Source: Roseomonas mucosa (GTDB taxonomy: Bacteria > Pseudomonadota > Alphaproteobacteria > Acetobacterales > Acetobacteraceae). Taken from it: a stretch of 64,000 nt of DNA. Below, one piece after another: positions 53,841-61,507 of the stretch (position 1 is the first letter of the stretch; every line of letters begins with the position of its first letter). The notes under the pieces were generated by a model. It ran no database searches. It was given only the letters and a program-made list of their open reading frames with translations, and was not told the origin of the DNA. The translations under genes were made by a program, and so were the position numbers. The stretch spans positions 62,001 through 126,000 of the forward strand of contig CAMDWG010000008.1 of assembly GCA_945878375.1 (NCBI GenBank), in the 5' to 3' direction.

Positions 53841-55037
53841 ATGCTTCGCCGGCATGTCATCGCAGCCATCATGGCTGCCTTCCCGAGCCTCGCCCTCGCG
53901 CAGGGTCAGCCCCCTGCCCCGCCCGCCTGGGCCCAGGGGCGCCCCGCCGAGCTGGCAGCCTCGCCGCTCGCCCCGCACCCGCCGCGGCTGACCGCGACCC
54001 CGGTGGATCGGATCCCTGTCTCCTCACTGCGGGTGCCGGAGGGCTTCCAGATTGAGCTCTGGGCGCATGGCCTGCCCGGCGCGCGCGTGATGGTGCGCGG
54101 CCCGAATGGGACGATCTTCGTCGGCACGCGCGGCATCGGCCGCGTCTATGCGGTGCGCGACACCGGCGCCGCGCGCCAGGTCAGCACCCTGCTCCAGGGC
54201 CTGACGCAACCCTCGGGCCTCGCGATGCGCGACGGTGCGCTCTATGTCTCGGCCATCAACCGGATGCTGCGGATCGACAATGTCGAGCAGAACCTGGCGA
54301 ATCCGCAGCCGGTCGACATGACCGCCGCCTTCAACCTGCCGGACGCGCCGCACCATGGCTGGACGCATATCCAGTTCGGGCCAGATGGTCGCCTGTATGT
54401 GCCGCGCGGCGTGCCCTGCAACATCTGCGACACGGATGGCGAACGCTATGCGCTGATCGCGAGCTTCAACCCCGACGGCTCCGACCGCCGGATCGAGGCG
54501 CGCGGCGTCCGCAACTCCGTCGGCTTCGACTTCCACCCGACCACCGGCCAGCTGTGGTTCAGCAACCATGCGCGCGACTGGGCCGGCAACGACATGCCGA
54601 ACGACACGCTGCATGTGAACATCCGCCGCGGCGAACATCACGGCTTCCCCTGGTGCCATGGCGGCTTCCAGGATCCGGCGGTCAACGGGCGGCTCTGCAA
54701 TGAATTCCCGCCGCCGGCGATGCTGCTCGGCCCGCATGTCGCGCCGATCGGCACCCATTTCTACACCGGCACGGCCTTCCCCGAGCGCTACCGCAACGCG
54801 CTGTTCATCGCGCTGCGCGGGTCATGGAACCGTCCGCGCCTGTCGGGCTTCGAGGTCATCGTGGTGCGCGACGAAGGCGGGCGGCTGGTGAAGGAGCCCT
54901 TCCTGACCGGGCTCCGCGACGACGCCAACCAGCGCTTCACCGGCCGGCCGGCCGGGCTGCTGACCATGCCGGACGGCGCGCTGCTGATCTCCGACGAGGA
55001 GAACGGCGCGATCTACCGCGTGACCGCCCGCCGGTGA
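53841..55037 (+). CDS. PQQ-dependent sugar dehydrogenase-like protein (sorbosone-type), periplasmic
   Basis: 398 residues. Signal peptide (LRRHVIAAIMAAFPSLALAQ, cleaved near Gln21). Six-bladed propeller of the glucose/sorbosone dehydrogenase family: HGLPGARVMVRGPNGTIFV, GWTHIQFGPDGRLYV, RGVRNSVGFDFHPTTGQLWF, EHHGFPWCHGGFQDP and FTGRPAGLLTMPDGALLISD. PQQ use is family knowledge; cofactor ligands were not checked one by one. ATG 53841 follows GAGGGAG. The stop overlaps the cytochrome start. Confidence 0.9.
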   Translation: MLRRHVIAAIMAAFPSLALAQGQPPAPPAWAQGRPAELAASPLAPHPPRLTATPVDRIPVSSLRVPEGFQIELWAHGLPGARVMVRGPNGTIFVGTRGIGRVYAVRDTGAARQVSTLLQGLTQPSGLAMRDGALYVSAINRMLRIDNVEQNLANPQPVDMTAAFNLPDAPHHGWTHIQFGPDGRLYVPRGVPCNICDTDGERYALIASFNPDGSDRRIEARGVRNSVGFDFHPTTGQLWFSNHARDWAGNDMPNDTLHVNIRRGEHHGFPWCHGGFQDPAVNGRLCNEFPPPAMLLGPHVAPIGTHFYTGTAFPERYRNALFIALRGSWNRPRLSGFEVIVVRDEGGRLVKEPFLTGLRDDANQRFTGRPAGLLTMPDGALLISDEENGAIYRVTARR

Positions 55038-55633
55038 TGCGACTGCGCGTGAAGCTGGCGGCGGCCGTCCTGGCCGCCGCCTTTTCCTTGCCCGCCTCGG
55101 CGCAAGACGTGGCCCGTGGGGCGGCGCTGGCGGAAGGGCGCGCCTGCGCGGCCTGCCATGGGCCGGCCGGGGTATCCCCGGTACCGCTGATGCCCTCCCT
55201 CGCCGGCCAGCAGCCCCACTTCCTCACGCTCCAGCTCATCCTGTTCCGCGAGGGGCTGCGGCAGGTCCCCGCCATGGCCGAGCCCGTGCGCGGGCTGACG
55301 GATCAGCAGATCGAGGACATCGCCGCCTATTTCGCCGCCTATCCCTCTGCGCCGAAGCCCGACCGCGGGGCGCGGGACGAGGCGCTGGCCGCGCGGGGCG
55401 CGGCCTTGTCGGTGCAGCGCCACTGCAATGTCTGCCACCTGCCGAGCTACGCCGGCCGCGCGCAGGTGCCGCGCATCAACCACCAGCGAGAGGACTTCCT
55501 GGTCCACACCCTGGCCGAGTACCGGGACAATCTGCGCGTGGGCACGGATACGCAGATGAATGCGGTGATGTTCGGCATGTCGAACGACGACATCCGCGCC
55601 GTCGCCCACTACCTGGCGCAGAGCTCGCGATAG
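55037..55633 (+). CDS. Dihaem cytochrome c (c4-like)
   Basis: 198 residues with a signal peptide and two haem sites, CAACH (Cys37, Cys40, His41) and CNVCH (Cys130, Cys133, His134). The spacing and length match c4-type cytochromes. TGATG overlap with the dehydrogenase makes it the probable electron acceptor for it, passing electrons to a terminal oxidase. Confidence 0.93.
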   Translation: MRLRVKLAAAVLAAAFSLPASAQDVARGAALAEGRACAACHGPAGVSPVPLMPSLAGQQPHFLTLQLILFREGLRQVPAMAEPVRGLTDQQIEDIAAYFAAYPSAPKPDRGARDEALAARGAALSVQRHCNVCHLPSYAGRAQVPRINHQREDFLVHTLAEYRDNLRVGTDTQMNAVMFGMSNDDIRAVAHYLAQSSR

Positions 55634-55656
55634 GCGCCATCGGCGTCGCCACGCGG

Positions 55657-55974
55657 ATGGAGTGGGACCGCATCCGGCGGCGGCTGGAGCCGCACGAGAA
55701 TATGTTCCCCGGTCTCGAGCGCATCCCCGCGATGTCGCGCGAGCAGCTGCGCGCGGTCGACGCTGAACACTCCGCGTCGGGGCACAAGAACTACACGAAG
55801 GTGGACGCGCAGGGCCGGAAGATGCGCGACATCCCTGACGACGAGATCGGCGACGGCGTGTTCCTGCAGCCAACGCGCCTGCGCCCGAACCCGGCGCGCT
55901 TCGGGTACTTCACTTCGGCCGGCGCTCTACCGCTCGGCGGCCTGGCGACGGCTCAGGCCGATCGAGAGAGGTGA
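55657..55974 (+). CDS. Orphan 105-residue hypothetical protein
   Basis: ATG 55657, 24 bases after the cytochrome. Hydrophilic, with LERIPAMSREQLRAVDAEHS and GHKNYTKVDAQGRKMRDIPD. No domain recognised, no signal peptide. The codon use is GC-rich like the rest. It starts the debris zone that follows, so it may itself be a fragment. Nothing coding is evident between 55975 and 56060. Confidence 0.45.
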   Translation: MEWDRIRRRLEPHENMFPGLERIPAMSREQLRAVDAEHSASGHKNYTKVDAQGRKMRDIPDDEIGDGVFLQPTRLRPNPARFGYFTSAGALPLGGLATAQADRER

Positions 55975-56060
55975 GAAGGGGAGGCGTGACCCGCGAACGA
56001 CGGCTTCGCGCACAGCCCGGAGGCCATTGACTTCCCAAGCGGCCGGGTAAATTCGCCAGT

Positions 56061-56435
56061 ATGCCATCAGAGGGCTGTCTGGTCAACGCCGGGCGGGCTT
56101 CTCGGGGAGAGATGCTGCTCGGTCTCCATGACCTGCGCAGCAGCTCGCCGACATGCGGCATGTCCGTGATGCTGCGCCTGGCCGCGGAAGATCCCAGCCT
56201 GGTCGCGATCCCGGTCGGCATCGCCCATGGCTTCTACTTTCCGGTGCCGAGCCTGCATCTCTACAGCGTGACCGTCGGCTTCCACGGCGGCGATGAGTTC
56301 GGCTGCCGCTGGGACGACCCTTCGCTGCAACTCGGCTGGCCCTGCACCGACCCGCCACTGTCCCGCCGAGACCGGGAATCTGGCTCCCTCGACGAGATGC
56401 GGGCCGCGCTCGCGCGCCGAGAGGTGGCGTGGTGA
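56061..56435 (+). pseudogene. RfbC-like epimerase lacking its N-terminal half
   Basis: 124 residues matching the C-terminal part of dTDP-4-dehydrorhamnose 3,5-epimerase-like cupins: LLGLHDLRSSSPTCG, VAIPVGIAHGFYFP, GCRWDDPSLQLGWP and PLSRRDRESGSL. The N-terminal 70 or so residues, which carry the catalytic His, are absent and no in-frame upstream part is visible. It overlaps the Gfo/Idh gene by four bases, so the pair was once an operon. Confidence 0.75.
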
Positions 56436-57274
56436 CGCCACGCATCGGCCTTGTCGGCTGCGGCCGCTGGGGGCGGCTGATCCTGCGCGACCTGCGCGCC
56501 TCGGGCGCCGAGGTGGATGTCGCCGATCCGTCCGAGGCCATGCGCGCCCGAGCCCAGGCCGAGGGCGCGGCCGCCGTCGTGCCGGACCTCGCGGCGTTCG
56601 GCCCGCTCGACGGCCATGTCGTCGCCACCCCCAGCCGGACGCATGCCGAGGTGCTGGAGCGGTTGCTGCCCTCCGGCGGGCCGCTCTTTGTCGAGAAGCC
56701 GATGACCACCGACCTCGCCAGTGCGGAACGCCTGGCGCGCGCGGCCGCGGGGCGCCTCTTTGTCATGGATAAGTGGCGCTACCATCCCTGCATCGAGGCC
56801 ATGCGCCGCGAGATCGCCGCCGGCACCACCGGCGAGATCCTGGCGATCCGCGGCAGCCGCTGGCAATGGGCGCACCCCCATCTGGACGTCGACCCGCTCT
56901 GGATCCTCGCGCCGCATGAACTTGCCATCGTGCTGCACCTGACCGGCGGAATCCCGCCGGTACGCGACGCCTGGCCCGCGCTGGCCGGTGCGCCGGCACT
57001 CGCTGGCGCGGCGCGACTCGGCTGTGGGGGTGGCCCCGAGGTCATGATCGAGTGGGGCGTCGCCAGCCCGGAACATCGCCGCCGGTGCCTGGTGGTGGGC
57101 GCCTGCGCGACCCTTGAACTGCGCGACGGCTACGACACCCGGATCTTCGCGCGGATCGGCCCGCCAGCCGCAGCAGATGCCACGGAGCGCGTGATCGTGA
57201 CTGGCGCCGAGATGCCCCTGCTGTCGGAGATGCGCGCCTTCCTGGATTTCGTCCGCGGCACCGGCGCGGCCTGA
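56432..57274 (+). CDS. Gfo/Idh/MocA-type oxidoreductase, short C-terminus
   Basis: 280 residues. NAD motif RIGLVGCGRWGRLILRDLRA, VVATPSRTHAEVLERLL and the catalytic EKP (GGPLFVEKPMTTDLA). It stops after MRAFLDFVRGTGAA, whereas relatives continue about 30 residues. Either truncated or an unusual ending. GTG at 56432 (or 56429) overlaps the preceding stop. Probably a sugar-nucleotide or NAD-sugar oxidoreductase once serving the surface-polysaccharide genes. Functionality uncertain. Confidence 0.75.
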   Translation: MTPRIGLVGCGRWGRLILRDLRASGAEVDVADPSEAMRARAQAEGAAAVVPDLAAFGPLDGHVVATPSRTHAEVLERLLPSGGPLFVEKPMTTDLASAERLARAAAGRLFVMDKWRYHPCIEAMRREIAAGTTGEILAIRGSRWQWAHPHLDVDPLWILAPHELAIVLHLTGGIPPVRDAWPALAGAPALAGAARLGCGGGPEVMIEWGVASPEHRRRCLVVGACATLELRDGYDTRIFARIGPPAAADATERVIVTGAEMPLLSEMRAFLDFVRGTGAA

Positions 57275-57357
57275 TCCCCTCGCCCATGCACATTGTCGGC
57301 CATGGGCGCCCATCGGCCGCGCCGCACGGCCCGGTGGAGGCGACGCGCCGGGACGGA

Positions 57358-57436
57358 CCGACGACGCGGTTTGTCGAGACGCTCCGCGACATGGTGGGAG
57401 GTTACATCAACCCGCCCGGAGGACGCCGTGGCGATC
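57358..57436 (+). mobile_element. Frameshifted fragment of an IS630-type transposase
   Basis: The translation PTTRFVETLRDMVGGYINP followed, after one extra C at 57415, by PEDAVAI matches the IS630 segment FVxxLxDxVGLYLNPPEHAxVL. Only about 27 residues remain and the catalytic DDE parts are absent. The rest of 57275-57672 holds no recognisable gene. Confidence 0.6.
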
Positions 57437-57672
57437 CCGTTCAAGCCCGCGAGCAGGCGGCGGCCGACGCCAGGCGCCGGGGAGGCGCGATGGCCGGCTT
57501 CCAAAGCCGCCTGGCCGGTCCGGCAGGCTCTGGCTCGCCGCTGATCAAGAGCCTGCGGGCGACCGAGGGCACCTTCCGGCATGGCAGCGCGGATCGGGAA
57601 TGACCCGTCCTGGGCGCAATGGGCCAGCACTGCGCTGTCTCGGTCCGGCTGCCGGTTGGACGAGGCGTCACG

Positions 57673-59091
57673 CTACTCCGCCGCCATGCCCCAGGCCGCG
57701 CGCTTGCGGTAGAGGGTGGAGGGGCTGATGCCGAGATGCGCGGCGGCCTTCGGGATGTTGCCCTCACAGAGCTCCACCGCGCGCTCAATCGCCTCCCGTT
57801 CCAGATCGGCCAGCGGGCGGATGAGCCGCGCGGCATCCCCTGGCGCCGGCACCGTGGCGCGCGGGGCGATGGCGGGCGCGGGCGGTGCCGCGGGCGGCTG
57901 TGCCGGCTGGGGCGGCGGGGCGACGCGCAGCGGCAACATATGCGCTTCCACCCGTTCCGCATCGTGCAGCACCACGGCGGTGCGGACCGCATTCTCCAAC
58001 TCCCGCACATTGCCCGGCCAGCGATGCGCCGCGAGCGCCGCCTTGGCATCGGCCGAGAAGCCGAGGAAGCGCCGCCCTTCCTCCGCCGCCGCGCGGGCCA
58101 GCATCGCCTCCGCGATCGCGATCACATCCTCCCCGCGTTCGCGCAGCGGCGGCAGGCGCACGGGCACGACGTGCAGGCGGTAATACAGATCCTCGCGGAA
58201 GCGGCCGGCCTTCACCTCCTCCAGCGGGTCGCGGTTGGTCGCGCAGACGAAGCGCACATCGGTGCGGCGCGTCTGCGTGCTGCCGACCGGCTGGAAGGTG
58301 CCGGATTGGATGAAGCGCAGCAGCTTGCCCTGCAGCGACAGGTCCATCTCGCAGAGTTCGTCGAGGAACAGCGTGCCCCCATCGGCCGCCTGCGCCGCAC
58401 CGATCCGGTCGGCGACCGCGCCGGTGAAGGCGCCGCGCACATGGCCGAAGATCTCGCTTTCGATCAGGTCCTTCGGGATGGCGGCGCAGTTGATCGGGAT
58501 GAAGGGGCCGGCATGGCGCGGGGACAGCTTGTGGACGGCCTCCGCCGCCAATTCCTTGCCGGTGCCGCTTTCGCCGGTGATGAAGACCGTGGCGCGGGAT
58601 TGCGCCGCTGTCTCCAGCACCCGGTAGACGGCCTGCATCGCGGGGGCGGCGCCGACGAAGCCCTGGAAGCCGTTGCGTGGCCGCCCCGCCGTCAGGTCCC
58701 GCACTTCCCGCTTCAGCGCCGCGCGTTCCAGCGCATTCGCCAGCGTGACCGCGAGGCGTTCCGCCGCGAAGGGCTTCACCAGGAAGTCCGACGCGCCGGC
58801 GCGCATCGCCTCCACCGCCGTGGCGACGGAGCCATGGGCGGTCATGATCACCACCGCCGCATCCGAATTGTCCCGCCGCAGCGCGCGCAGCACGGACAGC
58901 CCATCACCATCAGGCAGCCGGACATCCAGCAGCACGGCATCGGGCGGGTTGGCACGCGCAAGGCGCAGCGCTTCCTCGGCGTTGCGCGCATGTTCGGCGA
59001 CATGGCCGGCGGCGCGCAGATACTCGGTATAGACCGCCGCGAGGGAGGCGGTGTCCTCCACCAGGAGGACCCGGGCCGGGGCGTCAGCCAT
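57673..59091 (-). CDS. Sigma-54-dependent response regulator (NtrC family)
   Basis: 472 residues. Receiver with Asp56 (AVLLDVRLPDGDG); AAA+ domain with Walker A GESGTGKE (173-180), the sigma-54 contact GAFTGA, Walker B GGTLFLDELCEM; a Pro/Ala linker; C-terminal Fis-type HTH EGNIPKAAAHLGISPSTLYR. LuxO/FlrC-like order. No kinase is adjacent. It shares the strand and a 23-base gap with msrP. Confidence 0.94.
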   Translation of the reverse strand: MADAPARVLLVEDTASLAAVYTEYLRAAGHVAEHARNAEEALRLARANPPDAVLLDVRLPDGDGLSVLRALRRDNSDAAVVIMTAHGSVATAVEAMRAGASDFLVKPFAAERLAVTLANALERAALKREVRDLTAGRPRNGFQGFVGAAPAMQAVYRVLETAAQSRATVFITGESGTGKELAAEAVHKLSPRHAGPFIPINCAAIPKDLIESEIFGHVRGAFTGAVADRIGAAQAADGGTLFLDELCEMDLSLQGKLLRFIQSGTFQPVGSTQTRRTDVRFVCATNRDPLEEVKAGRFREDLYYRLHVVPVRLPPLRERGEDVIAIAEAMLARAAAEEGRRFLGFSADAKAALAAHRWPGNVRELENAVRTAVVLHDAERVEAHMLPLRVAPPPQPAQPPAAPPAPAIAPRATVPAPGDAARLIRPLADLEREAIERAVELCEGNIPKAAAHLGISPSTLYRKRAAWGMAAE

Positions 59092-59114
59092 GCGTGGTCC
59101 GCCGCGCGGGCCCG

Positions 59115-60113
59115 TTAAGCCCAGAGCCGCTCATTCTGCAGACCCGAGTAGAGCGAGGCGACGAAGTCGCCATAGCCGTTGAACAGCCGCGTCGGGACGC
59201 GTTCATTGCTGCCGATCAGCCGTTCGGTCGCCTGGCTCCAGCGCGGATGCGGAACTTCCGGGTTCACATTGGCCCAGAAGCCGTATTCGCTGGCCTGCTG
59301 GGTTTCCCAGAAGCTCTTCGGGCGCTGGTCGGTCAGGGTGATGCGGGTGATCGACTTGCCCGACTTGAAGCCATACTTCCACGGGAACACCACCCGGAAC
59401 GGCCCGCCATTCTGCGGCGGCAGCGGACGGCCGAATAGGCCGACGGGCATGAAGGTCAGTTCGTTCGCGGCTTCGGCGATGGTGCAGCCTTCGATATGCG
59501 GCCAGGGAAACCAGCTCTGCCGCAGCCCCGGCATCACGCCCTGGATCGCCGCCGTCTCGAACCGCACAAATTTGGCCGAACCCAGGGGGCGCACGATGGA
59601 CAGCAGCTTCGACAATTCGAACCCCGTCCAGGGCACGGTCATTGCCCAGGCCTCGACGCAGCGCAGGCGATAGACCCGTTCCTCGATCCCGATGCGGGAG
59701 ATCAGGTCGTCCACGCCGAATTCGCCCGGCGCTTCCACCATGCCGTCCACCTTGATCGTCCAGGGCCGGACGGGCATGCGGAGCGCGCTGGTCCAGATGC
59801 TCTTGTCGGTGCCGAATTCGTAGAAGTTGTTGTAGGTGACGGTCTCGCGCTCCGGGCTCAGCGCACGGCCAGGCACGAAGCGCAGGTTGCGCTGTGCCGC
59901 GGGCAGGTCCGGCAGGCCGGCGGGCAGGCGGGCCCAGGGATCGGTGCCGCCGCCTTCGCCCCGTCGCAGCAGCCATTGGGCCTCTGCCGCCGCGGGCGCG
60001 AGCATGGCGCCCGCCCCGGCCGCGGCCATCAGCGCGCGTCGGTTCAGGACAAGATGTTCGGCGGTCGCGTCCCGATCGGGGATTTCCCAGCCACGCCTGC
60101 GATGGATACGCAT
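59115..60113 (-). CDS. msrP: Protein-methionine-sulfoxide reductase catalytic subunit MsrP
   Basis: 332 residues. A molybdopterin enzyme (YedY family) that repairs oxidised methionine in periplasmic proteins. The Mo-ligand Cys152 is in RLRCVEAWAMTVPWTGFELS; also PWKYGFKSGKSI. Tat-like signal with NRRALMAAAGAGAML. The membrane partner MsrQ is not encoded nearby. MoaD/MoaE in this window help make its cofactor. Confidence 0.94.
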   Translation of the reverse strand: MRIHRRRGWEIPDRDATAEHLVLNRRALMAAAGAGAMLAPAAAEAQWLLRRGEGGGTDPWARLPAGLPDLPAAQRNLRFVPGRALSPERETVTYNNFYEFGTDKSIWTSALRMPVRPWTIKVDGMVEAPGEFGVDDLISRIGIEERVYRLRCVEAWAMTVPWTGFELSKLLSIVRPLGSAKFVRFETAAIQGVMPGLRQSWFPWPHIEGCTIAEAANELTFMPVGLFGRPLPPQNGGPFRVVFPWKYGFKSGKSITRITLTDQRPKSFWETQQASEYGFWANVNPEVPHPRWSQATERLIGSNERVPTRLFNGYGDFVASLYSGLQNERLWA

Positions 60114-60274
60114 CTCGCTCTCCGCCTTCCTTGGCCCGTCTGCGACAGGGTCGGTCGTGACCGGCTGGCGTCAAGGGCTTGCCTGGGCCGGACGCGCTGG
60201 GGCGAAGCGCCGGCAAAGGCGCCCGATCCCCCTGTCCGAGCCGTCAGGGACAGGCCGCCGCGGCGGTCACATCA

Positions 60275-61261
60275 CTACAATAATCCGAAATAGACTCGCC
60301 ACCAACCCACGAAGCGCCCGAGGCCGGTGCGGAGGTCGGTCGTCGGGGCCCAGCCGAAATCGCGCTGCATGGCGGCGACGTCGGCGAAGGTGGCGGGGAC
60401 ATCGCCCTTCTGCATCGGCAGCAATTCCCGCACCGCCGTCACGCCCAGCAACTCCTCGAGGATCGCGACCATGTCGAGCAGGTCCTCGGGGTGGCTGTTG
60501 CCGATGTTGTACAGGCGATGGGCGGGGCTGGCCGGCGGGTGGTCCAGCGCCGCCAGCACCCCGGCCACGATGTCGTCCACATAGGTGAAGTCGCGCCGCA
60601 TCCGGCCCTGGTTGAACAGCCGGATCGGCTGGCCGCGCAACATCGCCTCGGTGAACAGCCAATAGGCCATGTCGGGCCGGCCCCAGGGGCCATAGACGGT
60701 GAAGAAGCGCAGCCCCGTCAGGCTCAGCCCGTGCAGCGCGGCATAGGCGCTTGCCATCAGCTCACCCGCCGCCTTGGTCGCGGCGTAGAGGGACGCCGGG
60801 TGGTCCACCCGGTCCGTCTCCCGGAAGGCGCCATCGGTGCGGCTGCCATAGACCGAACTGGTGGAGGCATAGACCGTATGGAAGATCCGCCCCTCGGCCC
60901 GGCGGATGCCTTCCAGGATCGCGAGCTGACCGGTGACGTTGGAGGCGGTGTAGGCGAAGGGCGCCTCCAGCGACCAGCGCACCCCCGCCTGGGCGCCGAG
61001 ATGGACCACGCGGTCGATCCCCGGATGGGCCCGCATCAGCGCCAGCACCGGATCAGGCTCGGCCAGGTCGATCTGGTGGAAGGCGAAGGCGCCTGGCCGC
61101 GCATCGCCGGTCAGCGCCGCCATCCGCGCCCGCTTCAGCGCCGGATCGTAATAGGGGTTGAGGTTGTCGAGCCCGATCACGGCCTCGCCCCGCGCCAGCA
61201 GCGCCTGGCAGAGATGCGCGCCGATGAAGCCGGCCGCGCCGGTGACCAGCACCTGGCCCAT
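60275..61261 (-). CDS. UDP-glucuronate 4-epimerase-like NAD-dependent epimerase
   Basis: 328 residues. VLVTGAAGFIGAHLCQALLA, DNLNPYYDPALKRAR, HLGAQAGVRWSLE, SSVYG and YAATK; also LRFFTVYGPWGRPDMA. This is the CapI/UDP-GlcA epimerase group. It may use the uronate made by the dehydrogenase at 50947. It is divergent from the giant glycosyltransferase, with 246 bases between. Confidence 0.9.
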   Translation of the reverse strand: MGQVLVTGAAGFIGAHLCQALLARGEAVIGLDNLNPYYDPALKRARMAALTGDARPGAFAFHQIDLAEPDPVLALMRAHPGIDRVVHLGAQAGVRWSLEAPFAYTASNVTGQLAILEGIRRAEGRIFHTVYASTSSVYGSRTDGAFRETDRVDHPASLYAATKAAGELMASAYAALHGLSLTGLRFFTVYGPWGRPDMAYWLFTEAMLRGQPIRLFNQGRMRRDFTYVDDIVAGVLAALDHPPASPAHRLYNIGNSHPEDLLDMVAILEELLGVTAVRELLPMQKGDVPATFADVAAMQRDFGWAPTTDLRTGLGRFVGWWRVYFGLL

Positions 61262-61507
61262 GCTCAGCCCCCCAGCCCGGCGTGCGGCGGGTACGAGGTC
61301 GGGCAAGGCGCGGCGGGTCGGGGCATGATGGCACCATAGCCCCGGGGGGAGCGCCCGGCCATCCGCACGCCGTTCCATCTGGCGCCGCAACGTCGCGGCC
61401 GGTATGTTGCGGGTTCGGCAAAATCCGCCAGCCGCAACGGCCATTGAGGACCCCGGACGCCCCGTGACGCCTCCGCCCCGCCTGCCCGCGCGCGCCGGTC
61501 TCGCCGC

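Noticed and set aside
57130-57630. 166-residue minus-strand frame
   Set aside because: It is antisense to the Gfo/Idh end and IS fragment, Arg/Ala-rich and without any domain.
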